Shown piece after piece: positions 45,648 to 59,768 of a stretch of DNA of 64,000 bases (within the stretch, counting starts at the first letter, position 1; every line of letters begins with the position of its first letter). Both the position numbers and the translations under genes were made by a program. The notes beneath the pieces were generated by a model. The model did not search any database and was not told where the DNA came from. It saw only the letters and a list, made by a program, of their open reading frames with translations. The DNA comes from Cohnella faecalis (GTDB taxonomy: Bacteria; Bacillota; Bacilli; Paenibacillales; Paenibacillaceae): the NCBI RefSeq assembly GCF_003570905.1, contig NZ_QXJM01000036.1, forward strand, positions 34,379 to 98,378, read 5' to 3'.

Positions 45648-45817
45648 AATGAGCCCACCGTATATATCGATTGCCAGAATATTCGATGAAACATCAAGTT
45701 AATAGTTTTTTATGTTCTCGTATTGCAAAATTCCAATTTTTTCAACATAATTACAGATGACATTAAAAAATGAATTTTTTTATTGAGAATTACAAAAATG
45801 AGGAGAATGAATCAGGC

Positions 45818-48800
45818 ATGAAGAAAAGGTTAAGCGCAATTGTATTGTCATTTGCAATAATGTTGTCTTCGTTTCAAATAGCCGATGCGGAGCAGACCGT
45901 GCCGGAAGCTGTTGCTTCGCAGACAAATAGCGTAAGGTCGGAAGTGCAGAATGGCACCGTAAATAACGACGAGTCCGGTATCAACAGTGTTTTTTCAGAT
46001 CAGCAGCTTAAATCTATCAAAGAACGCTTTACTTCGGAGATGCGTTTGCTTTCAGCCTATTATTACCCCGAGCTTGTCAGCTCGTTAAGCCAAGAAGAAT
46101 TAACGATTTTTCTTTCCCTGGACGATGCAAAGCTAAAAAAAATGTATTTACAATTATCTCAGGACCAGCAAGCCAATCTTGAACGACTAGTCCCGCTCGT
46201 CAAACAATATCTCGTTCCTCAAGTAAGTAAAAACATTCAAAGCGAAGCAACGGAAAGAAGCCTAAACGGAAATTCCAAGGCATCGACATCGATTAACGCA
46301 ACGGCTGCAGCAGCCTCTACCGAGTACTCTTATTCTCCCAAAGACGCCGGCTTTAATTATCAGCAGTCTTTCGAGGGAGATGTCGACCCCGTTTCGAAAT
46401 CTTTTAATCAAAGCGACATCGATTTATTTTTGAAAGGTGACGTAGGTTTAGACATCGTTTTGGAAAGAAGCTACAACTCGTCGTCTTCGTTTTTTTCTCG
46501 TCCGGTCGTAAGTTGCTGCGACTCAAATCAACCATATGATTTTGTTCAAGATGCGGATCTGAACAATACAACAAGCGCGCAGCCTGCATCCTATGGGGTT
46601 AACGAAATTGCACCTGGATGGGAATTAAACATTCCAATAATGACTATTGGTTATTTTGATAAGTATGGTATTTATAAAAAAGAAACAAACAATTCAAAAT
46701 ATGAATTTACAACATTTTATGGGTACAACGTTGGCTATAGTAGATTTCAATTGGATGATGGAAACACATATACGTTTGCTTCGAGCACTCTGTTAAACAG
46801 CACATATAAAAACGTGACATACTCGGAGACAAAAGACGATTATGTCATTACTGTAGACGATAATGTTTCCTATTATTTTGATAGAGCGACTATGCGGATT
46901 AAAATGAAAAGAAATAAAAAGGGAAATTTCGTCACCTATACCTTCAAAAACTATCCCAGCACATCTACGCTTGAAAAATTGACTATCGATCCTTTGGGTC
47001 AACCGTTTTACGTGGATATACTGCTTAGCGGAAAAAAAGTATCCGGGTTTCAAGTATTCGATCGAACGAATACGCTGATCAAGCATGTGAAATACAATGT
47101 GCCGCGAACTACTACAACTACGCCTCTGACCATACGCAAATTGACAAGGGAAACTACAATAGCGGCAGGCTTGGCTTATTACCAGCTAGAAAGCGTAGTA
47201 GATGTCCTTCAGAATAAAACATTAAAAGCGTATACGTACTACAACCCTACTCAGACGCTTGCCGACTTTAATTTAGAGGACGACTGGAAATATTTTATCG
47301 ATCAAAACGGCAACTATATTCTTGATGTCAAAGATCGCAACGGGAATGGCGTAGAGTCGGCAGAAGTCGTTAGGTTAAATAAGGGTTATTACGGCGAGGT
47401 TGCTTATCTGCTGTTAAAGGAAATTACAGATTACACCGGATTCAAGACGACAGTTCAATATTCGACCTACGATAGAAGCTGGCCTCAATATACCGATTAC
47501 GAAGAAAGCGAGCAGAAACGAGGAACTATTAGAAGTTACGGCGATTTGAACTTGTTGCAGTACATAGGCTATCTACCGGTAGTCAATGTTTTTTATTCGT
47601 ATACAGATGCAAACGGTCAAACCAAAATTTACACTAACAATTATCAACGAGATTACAGCAGAGCCCAGGAAATATGGAATCGGCCCAAGAGTGTAACTCC
47701 AGCTACGACGTATTTGCCTGCTCATCGGCTTGTTAATGCATCGAGTTATCGGAATGGCGATATTCAGAGCAGCTCAATGACTCAAATTTACGAGGGTTTT
47801 TCGACCAGCGCTAAGCGGGAGTTCAGGGTTACCAGCAAAGGAACGTTCAAATTGCTTTGGGAAAAGCAAATCAACCAGCTGCCCCAGAACAATTTGAATG
47901 TAACTGACGGTTCTAATAACATTTCGTATTCGACTGAGAATATAACCGCTTATCAATATGACGAAGGAACGAACAAGCCTTATCTCATTAAGTCATTGAA
48001 CGGGGGACAAGGCAATCTGGTCAATGACTTCGGGAGAAGTCTGCCTGGCAACATTGCTAATTTTGCGAATATCCAGAAGCTGGAGTATAACGACTACGGC
48101 GATGTGATTTATAAAGAAGACACGCTTGGCAATAAGATGACGGCGCAATACGATGGGATTAAACATCAAGTCAGCTATCAGTCTATCGTTTCGGCGGATG
48201 GGAAATCGAAAACCGAAAATACGTTTGAATATAACACAGACTCGACTATAAAAAAAATAACTACAAAACAAACCTATAACGATCCTGCGACACAGTTGCC
48301 TGTTGTTAAAAGCTCGACAGAGGAATATGTGTCTTACAATGTCAGGAAGATGCCTACGCAAGTGATCGTTACAGCGGATGGATCCACGCAAGTCATTAAT
48401 TACTTGTACGATACGAGAGGGTTTCTGGTAATCAAAGAAACTGTTTCCGTTAAATTATCGGACGGGACATTAAAAACGGAAGTATCAAATAGTTATACTT
48501 ATGATTCATTGAATAGAGTTACATCACAGACCTATCCGGACGGAAGCAAAGTTGTATACACGTACGATTCGCTGAACAGGAAACTGAGCGAATCGTTCAT
48601 CCCTTCTACCGGAGGGGGAACAAGAACGATCCAATATACGTACGATGACTCGAATAGAACGATAACTAAGATATTGCCGGATGGCGAGAAGATCATCTCA
48701 ACGTACACACCTTACGGTACAGAAGAAAAAATACAACGAGCAATCGGATCGAATACCAAAGTAATTCAAACCAAGATATTCGACTCTACAGGGATGGTTG

Positions 48801-51237
48801 TTAAAGCAACGCTGCCATATAACGATCCAACTAAAGGCGAGTATTACAGTTACGGCGAGGACGGTCAAATTCAGACTGTCACAAACGCACTGGGACAAAG
48901 TTCAAATTATTACTACTCGAATTCCGTCACAGCCACGGATGGATCGCTCTCGCTGCCGCAAATGACATCGAAAACGGTCGATCAGGACGGGAAGGAAACA
49001 TGGAGCTATGCCGATCGAGCGGGAAGAGTGGTCAAGCAAGTAGAAAAAAGCGGCAGCAAAACTAGAACAACGCTGCAAGATTACAATGGCGCGGGTCAAG
49101 TTACCAAGAGGCAAGTTATTTCAAACGGTCAGCTCCAAACAACCTGGTTTGAATACGATGCAGTAGGAAATTTGATTTATGTTAGAGATGAGAAAGGTCA
49201 ACAGTACAAGTATACCTACAACTCGTCGAATCAGCTTGAAAGCATTTCAATTAACGGTGTATTGCAAAACCAGAAGCAATATAATGAGCTTGGATGGCTT
49301 CTAAAAAGCACAAATGCAAACGGACAAGCTAAAAACTATCAGTACAGAACTAACGGTCTGGTCGAGAAGGTTATTGACGAAGAGGGGCAAATCTCTAATT
49401 ATTCGTATACCCCGTATAATGAGCAGGAACGGCTTTCCGTTAAAAATGCAACGGGGACGGAGCTGTATTGGCTTCAAAATACATTCGATCCGACGTCAAG
49501 GCTCGTAACGGGAATAACCAACAGTGAAAACGAGACTTTGACGTATCGTTACGACAGCTGGAAGCACCTTGATCAACAGACGGTTGCCGGGAAAAAATAT
49601 TCATTTGCTTACGATGCTTTTGACCGCTTATCCACCGTTGTATACCCTGACAATGCGGCCGTCAACTATTCGTATGATGCCTTAAATCGAATTTCAACCG
49701 TATCTTATCCTGACATGGGTGTCGTGAGCTACGGATACAATGTAAGCCAGAACGCCAATAAATATACCGTCACTTATCCTAATGGACTTGTGCAGGAGAA
49801 ATTGATCGACGGCTTCGACGAGCTTGTCTCGGTAACCCATTCCCGCTCGTCATCTGCTCCCGAATGGACGGAGAGCTTCGGGTTTGACTCATTTGGCAAT
49901 ATTGAAACCATTAATCGCAACGGACAAATATTTAACTATTTGTATGACGGACTGAATCGCATATCCACGGATGTTTCATCACAAAAGGAATATCATTATG
50001 ATGATCGGGGCAACATTCAATCCTTTGAGCAAAACGGTCAAACGTATTCCTTTGCCTATGATAATTCGAACAGACTAACTCAAGCAGCGTTGCCATCGAA
50101 TACGATTAATTTCACTTATGATAATCGTGGAAACAGACTTACCGCCAATAGTGACACATATACTTATAATTCTCTTGATCAATTAAAGACGTTCACTAAC
50201 GGAACCAATCAGGCGTTGTATACTTATTATGGAGACGGGTTGAGGGCAACCAAGAAGGTAAACGGCGTATTAACTCGATTTGTCTACTTGAATGGACGTG
50301 TGATCGATGAACTAGATTCCAACGGAAACAGCAAAGCTCGAAATATATGGGGCAATGAGCTGATTTTCAGAAAAGACAATGCAACAAATCAAAAAGGGTA
50401 CTATTCGTACAATGGGCATGGCGATGTAGTCCGGATAACCGATGCTGCCGGAACGGCCATTAATTCCTATGACTACGACATTTGGGGAATATCACAAGCC
50501 AAACGGAAGGGATGTCCAACCTTTCAAATATACCGGCGAGATCCAGGATGACGAATCGGGCTTGATTTATTTACGAGCCAGGTATTATGATCCAAGTATT
50601 GGAAGGTTCATTAATGAGGATAGCTATGAGGGGCAGATTGATAATCCGCTGACGTTGAACTTGTATACGTATGTGGGCAATAATCCATTAATATATTCAG
50701 ACCCATCAGGACATTTTTGGGAAACTATTGTAGATGTAATGAGTATCGGATGGAGTGCCGTTGATTTATGGAATGACCTAGTTGGAGTAATGCAGGGTTC
50801 TTAGCTTGGGATATTGCGGCAACAATTATACCTTTTGCCCAGGTTCATATGTGCTAAAAGTAGGTAAAATAACGTTTAAAAGCGGCGAGGAAGCTACATC
50901 CTACTACAATAAACTTAAGAAAACACAAGACATTACTTGGAGCCCATATAAAAACAAACATACTTTGGATAGTAAAGTGAAGTGGGACAAAAAGGCTATT
51001 CAAAGTACAAAACTGGTTCAGCGAAGTATAAGCCTGGGATCGAAACGAATGCTAGAAAGAATTACATGGGATCAAGGTAAAATAGTAAAAGATAGTAACG
51101 GATCTACGTGGAAAATACTAGAGTTCGATGACATTGTAGGTGCTTATCTCGGTAAAGAAACAAAATATGTGGTGGTAAAAGAAAGTGGGGGTAAATACAT
51201 ACATCCTATTAGCGAAGAAGAAGCTAAAGCCTATTGA
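45818..51237 (+). CDS. Secreted RHS/YD-repeat protein with variable C-terminal toxin domain, four frame breaks
   Basis: About 1,807 residues after correction. A signal peptide (KKRLSAIVLSFAIMLSS) is followed by an N-terminal region and many YD repeats (for example YTYDSLNRVTSQTYPDGS, YDALNRISTVSYPD). The RHS core ends with YLRARYYDPSIGRFINEDS...YTYVGNNPLIYSDPSGH. Four single-base losses in short runs break the frame at about 50488 (AA), 50520 (CC), 50777 (CC) and 50838 (CCC). Restoring them gives a smooth IWGNITSQTEGMSNPFKYTGE and NDPSWSNAGFLAWDIAATIIPFAPGSYVLK. The tip (about the last 130 residues, TWSPYKNKHTL...HPISEEEAKAY) is a toxin-like domain I do not recognise. The ATG at 45818 starts the signal peptide; the gene is more AT-rich than its surroundings. 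Confidence 0.85.
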
Positions 51238-51260
51238 AAAAATCGTAAAGGAGGGATAAC

Positions 51261-51547
51261 ATGTTTGAAGGAATTGATTTTAGCCCAGGCTTAGTAACTT
51301 ACAATGAAACACAAAACCCAAACTATTTGCATGAAGAAGATCTATTTCAGGTTTCATACAATGAAGACATGTATGTACTGACTTAGGGTGGTATGGAAAT
51401 GAATTTGCATTAATGTTGATTAGACAGTTAGACTGGTCAAACCCGATATGGGAAAAAAGAACTTCAGATTTACTTGAACTTGAGCCTTTAATGCGTGAAT
51501 GTTGTTGTGTATGTAAAGAAACTACTTATGTTGAATTAACTGAATAA
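51261..51547 (+). CDS. Candidate immunity protein for the RHS toxin, frameshifted
   Basis: A near-perfect AAAGGAGGG site lies 7 bases before ATG 51261. The first 42 codons (MFEGIDFSPGLVTYNE... to MYVLT) end at an early stop. Restoring one base at 51379-51381 gives MYVLDLGWYGNEFALML and continues to 51547, about 95 residues ending in ETTYVELTE, with CCCVC near the end. Position directly after the toxin tip, small size, acidic character and low GC all fit an immunity protein. I do not recognise the family. Confidence 0.65.
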
Positions 51548-51941
51548 CTTGTTTTTGGTCGAAATGAAAGGGCCGAAACGGCCTATGAACGGAATCAGGG
51601 CATTGGATCCACTACTTCATCTTCCTTCGATGTTCCGGCATCGTAATCGGGATAAGTGAGGTGGGGTTACCAAGCCCTTCGTTTTGATCGGGACAAGTTT
51701 CGGCTAATTTCATTTTGAGATCGATTTGCGTTCTTCCGTCCAAAAGCACTGTAAACTGGGCTTTGAAAGAGAATTTAAACTGGTAGGGGCTTTTTTAGCC
51801 ACCCATCGAGCTGCTCTCAGGAAAGACAATGCAACATATCAAAAAGGGTACTATTCGTACAATGGGCATGGCGATGTAGATCCATTAATTCGATTATTCT
51901 CCCATTTTACCAACCGTCCCTACTTATGCCAAACCAAGATA
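51548..51941. other. Noncoding stretch with gene debris
   Basis: No intact gene seen. A GGCCG-AAA-CGGCC hairpin lies near 51571-51583. The rest holds the RHS fragment annotated separately and sequence I cannot assign. Confidence 0.45.
51818..51879 (+). pseudogene. Orphan fragment of the RHS core
   Basis: About 60 bases, from CAGGAAAGACAATGC to GGCATGGCGATGTAG, repeat the RHS gene at about 50369-50429 with only a few mismatches (CAACATATC versus CAACAAATC). It encodes KDNATYQKGYYSYNGHGDV, the segment shortly before the RHS tip. This is a typical trace of past tip exchange. Confidence 0.85.
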
Positions 51942-51969
51942 CAAAAAAACCGAAACCTCCTGGCTCCGG
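51942..51969 (-). terminator. Terminator downstream of gin
   Basis: On the minus strand CCGGAGCC pairs with GGTTTCGG (G-U pairs included) around an AGGA loop, followed by an unbroken run of T (A run at 51942-51949 on the plus strand). Confidence 0.8.
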
Positions 51970-51991
51970 CCTGATCTGTCATTCGCTGGTC

Positions 51992-52182
51992 TCATACGTG
52001 GAAACGAACCCACACTTGCTTCAATTGCTGAACGAAAAACGGATATTTGCGATCTTCCACCTTCGTGCTTACCATCTCCCTCTCACAGGAGACGCATATA
52101 AATTCCGTTACAACTTAATGCCTTCTTCTTTTTGTTCTCCGCATATGATGCAGGTTTTCCGTTCGATCGGCTCCATGGACAT
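51992..52182 (-). CDS. gin: Sigma-G inhibitor Gin (CsfB) family protein, frameshifted
   Basis: About 63 residues. The first part reads TCIICGEQKEEGIKL, and after restoring one base at about 52109 the rest reads TEFICVSCEREMVST and KYPFFVQQLKQVW. The two CxxC pairs form the zinc-binding fold of Gin/CsfB, which binds and inhibits sigma-G before engulfment in endospore formers. In Bacillus, csfB also lies next to an rRNA operon. A start at ATG 52182 has AAAGG just upstream. The terminator follows 22 bases after the stop. It shows that the organism is a spore former. Confidence 0.78.
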
Positions 52183-52339
52183 CCCAGCCTTTAAGTATGA
52201 TAGCTATCAGTCTGCCCATATTCTATGAAAAAATACGTCTTTCATAGCTTTATTGAGCAAATCTCCCCATAACATTCTAGGCTTATCAAGCCGATAGTAA
52301 ATTCAGAAGAACCCCTACTTAACAAGGGAGTGAACGTCC

Positions 52340-52874
52340 ATGTCTCCAAGCTCGCCTTCCGTCGTTAGCGAGCCGACTATCTACCATTATAGACTCATTC
52401 GCAAAATTACACTCCGGCCCGAGTCCAAATATAGCTATATGGCAACCGCCTTGCTCGGCACCGCCGCTTTAACCGTAGTCTACGGCAATTCGGCTTGGCC
52501 GTAGCGGCCGCGTCCTCCGTTATTATGCTGGTAGTGCACGCTATCGTACTTAGACTAACCTTGAGAAGAGTCGACGAGCCCTCCGAAAAAAAATGGACCT
52601 TCCGAAGCGATTGGCCCTGGATCGGGCCGCTCCCCATCCTCGATTCGAACCTCGGATTGTTTCGGCGGCTTCACTTTCATTTGATCCTCGTAGGCTGCTG
52701 CGTAACCGGGCTGTTCTATCCTTGGGCGTCATCCGCGTGGGTAATTGCCTTGTTGTACTGGCACTTCTGGCTGCTCTCCCCCCGCGAGTCCGTCTATTGT
52801 GGTCGCTAAGACGCGAAAAAGGAGACGGCGTCATCCGTCTGGATGGACACGAAATATACTACTACCACAGGTAA
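52340..52874 (+). CDS. Small integral membrane protein of unknown function, frameshifted
   Basis: About 178 residues after correction. AAGGGAG lies upstream of ATG 52340. The first frame stops at 52501; one base restored near 52495 joins NSA to LAVAAASSVIMLVVH. A second base restored in the C run 52778-52783 extends the C-terminus to RREKGDGVIRLDGHEIYYYHR. About four hydrophobic helices are predicted. I recognise no family. It is divergent from gin. Confidence 0.55.
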
Positions 52875-52912
52875 GCGCCCCTTTGCGCTTCTTTGACCCT
52901 TTTTTCCGCTCA

Positions 52913-53215
52913 CGTAACCGTTCGACGCACGGCTATTGAGCTTCCACACTCTCATTCCGCTTACGTAACCGGCTGAGGCATGGCTATTGAGCTTCCACAC
53001 TTTCGCTCCTCTCGCATAACCGGCTGACGCATGGCTATTGGGCTTCCATACTCTCATTCTGCCCCACGTAACCGTTCGAGGCACGGCTATTGGGCTTCCA
53101 CACTCTCGTTCCGCTCGCGCAACCGGCTGAGGCATGGCTATTGGGCTTTGCATATCTTCTTTACGCCCGCGTAACCGGCTGATTCCCGGTTAACGAGGAT
53201 ACTCTCGGCGAAATC
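52913..53215. repeat. 51/52-bp tandem repeat array 6 (6 units)
   Basis: The CGTAACC/CATAACC/CGCAACC core starts units at 52913, 52964, 53015, 53067, 53118 and 53170 (spacing 51, 51, 52, 51, 52). The consensus contains GTAACCGGCTG, GGCATGGCTATTG and CTTCCACACTCTCATTC. It aligns with array 2 and with the reverse complement of array 5. It lies between the small membrane protein gene and the rRNA operon terminator. Confidence 0.93.
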
Positions 53216-53237
53216 ACTAACAAACATTGTATATAGA

Positions 53238-53268
53238 AAAAGACACCCTCCTAAGAAGGTGTCTTTTC
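53238..53268 (-). terminator. rRNA operon terminator
   Basis: AAGACACC...GGTGTCTT stem with a partly paired loop (TCCT/AGGA-like), flanked by A- and T-rich tracts. It lies directly after the 5S rRNA on the minus strand. Confidence 0.85.
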
Positions 53269-53271
53269 GTT

Positions 53272-53388
53272 TGCCTGGCGACGTCCTACTCTCCCAGGAC
53301 CCTGGGTCCAAGTACATTGGCTGCTGGCTGGCTTACGGTCGTTGTGATGGGTACGCGTACGCGAGTCCGCTCTCATCTCACCAGACCG
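53272..53388 (-). rRNA. rrf: 5S ribosomal RNA (divergent or error-containing)
   Basis: The 3' half reads as normal 5S on the minus strand: GGGTCCTGGGAGAGTAGGACG, then TCGCCAGGCA. The 5' half is recognisable but irregular (for example TGATGGGTACGCG without the usual flanks), so its 5' end is approximate. The length of about 117 fits. Confidence 0.75.
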
Positions 53389-53536
53389 ATCGTGCGACGA
53401 AGTCGTCACGAGCCGCATGGCTGCAGGCTGTATAGCTGTGCTATACGTTGCAGTCGTGCGTTGTTTCAAGGCTTGCGCCCTGAAAACCGGATGCGAAAAC
53501 GAAATGAGCGATTAACATCGTCTTACCTGTGTTTGT

Positions 53537-58267
<4,731 letters not shown>

Positions 58268-58451
58268 GTGTTACACTTTATTGAAGAACCTCGATGGCTC
58301 TTTCAAAGCTGGTCTTACTTTTTGGTCCTTCCGACTCGGCCTAAGCCTTGTCTTCAGGGATCCGTATTACGCTCGATGTTCAGTTTTCAAGGAGCAATCG
58401 CTTGGCTTCTCAGCCTCGCTTTTTTTCGTATCGCTCAGCGGCGACTTAAAT

Positions 58452-58480
58452 AATATATCACGCTCAGATATCGAATGCAA
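58452..58480 (-). promoter_or_regulatory. rRNA operon promoter
   Basis: On the minus strand TTGCAT (58480-58475) and TATATT (58457-58452) are separated by 17 bases, with an AT-rich upstream region (58481-58515) resembling an UP element. It lies about 190 bases before the mature 16S. Confidence 0.7.
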
Positions 58481-58628
58481 CTGTTTTTTTAACTTATTTT
58501 GAATTCTTTTTTCTAGCCGCTTACTATACCCTATTGACCGCCCGTCCGCACTAGTACACAAAGAAGAAATCTGTGAGTATGTCGACTTGTAACGAAAGTA
58601 GTTAAAGGAATTCCTATAGAAAAGAAAA

Positions 58629-58665
58629 GACCGAATCAAGCGCTATGACCCGCCTGATTCGGTCT
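58629..58665 (-). terminator. Terminator after the HD-GYP gene
   Basis: GACCGAATCA...TGATTCGGTC stem; on the minus strand it is followed by TTTTCTTTTC. It separates the gyrA/HD-GYP unit from the rRNA operon. Confidence 0.85.
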
Positions 58666-58678
58666 AAAGATATGCCTC

Positions 58679-59758
58679 TTAATTCGAAGTAAATACTTCG
58701 CAGATAAACAACTTTCGGTCTTGAGCCAAATTCACGATCTGTCCGTGAATCGACACCATCGGCCTCGTCGGATGATTCCGATCGCTAAAGACGATCTCGC
58801 CCAAACGACCGTCGTTCAGCCTAACGAACAATCCGTTATGGAACTGGGTCGTCCTCTCGATGAAAGTCTGCACGTATACCGGATCCAATTTTCCAAAAGA
58901 ACCGGCATGCAGCTCTTCGAGTACGAGATAAGGCGACTCGGCTTTTCGATAGTGACGGTTGGACGTCATAGCGTGATACATATCGGCGATGGCGACGATT
59001 TTGGCGTAGGGGTGAATCTTATCGCCCTTAAGCTTCATCGGATAGCCGCTGCCGTCGATCCGCTCGTGATGCTGAAGCGCCGATAGCCAGATGCCTTGAT
59101 TGAGAGAAGTTACGTTCTCAAGCAGTCGGAAGCCGTGAAGGGTATGCTGCCTCATTTCAAGCATCTCGTCGTTGGTCAAACGAGACGGCTTGTGCAGAAC
59201 TGCGGAATCGACCTTGGTATTGCCGATGTCGTGAAGCAAGCCGGCCATAGCAATCGGAAACAAGTCCTTCTCCGGGAACTTGTTCCACTTGGCAAGCGTG
59301 TAGGAAGTCATCGCGCACAACACGCTATTCCGAATGAGGACGTCCGTCTTTCCTTCCGATGGCGGAAGGTAGAAGGTCAGTATATTATACTCGTCTATTC
59401 GGCTGAGCAGAGCGCTGAGCCCGTTGCGCACGTCCAGGACCGGGATTTTCAAGCCGGACTGGACCATGGAGAACACTCGTTTCAGCAACAGCTCCATATG
59501 AACGAATTGTTGCTGAAGCGGAGTCTGCTTGATGTCCGAAGCGTTCGCTGCAAGCTCGTCCGCAGGCAGGTCCATTTCGTTCTCATCCAGACCGCTCCGT
59601 GATACCTCCACGCTAGCGATGAGGTACGCTTGCAAGATTTCCAGATCGCGCTCGGACAGCGCCCTTCCTTTTTGCAGAAGGATGCTGCCCAAAGCCGTTT
59701 GAACATCGCTCCCAAGCCGATCTCCGGCCTGAACCTGGGAAGTGGGGATGATTGGCAT
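58679..59758 (-). CDS. HD-GYP domain protein (putative cyclic dinucleotide phosphodiesterase)
   Basis: A 359-residue cytoplasmic protein. A partly ordered N-terminal region (about 1-130) is followed by an HD-GYP domain with the metal-binding HDIGNTKVD segment and HHERIDGSGYP (the GYP motif). Such domains degrade cyclic di-GMP or related nucleotides. GGAGGG lies before ATG 59758; the frame continues upstream into gyrA, but that part is not conserved. It lies 10 bases after gyrA on the same strand and is probably cotranscribed. Confidence 0.88.
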   Translation of the reverse strand: MPIIPTSQVQAGDRLGSDVQTALGSILLQKGRALSERDLEILQAYLIASVEVSRSGLDENEMDLPADELAANASDIKQTPLQQQFVHMELLLKRVFSMVQSGLKIPVLDVRNGLSALLSRIDEYNILTFYLPPSEGKTDVLIRNSVLCAMTSYTLAKWNKFPEKDLFPIAMAGLLHDIGNTKVDSAVLHKPSRLTNDEMLEMRQHTLHGFRLLENVTSLNQGIWLSALQHHERIDGSGYPMKLKGDKIHPYAKIVAIADMYHAMTSNRHYRKAESPYLVLEELHAGSFGKLDPVYVQTFIERTTQFHNGLFVRLNDGRLGEIVFSDRNHPTRPMVSIHGQIVNLAQDRKLFICEVFTSN

Positions 59759-59768
59759 GCTATCCCTC

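Noticed and set aside
51926..52228. A 100-residue plus-strand protein
   Set aside because: It is antisense to the recognisable gin gene and has no ribosome binding site.
8572..53215. CRISPR arrays
   Set aside because: The whole 51-bp unit is conserved from copy to copy, so there are no unique spacers, and no cas genes are present.
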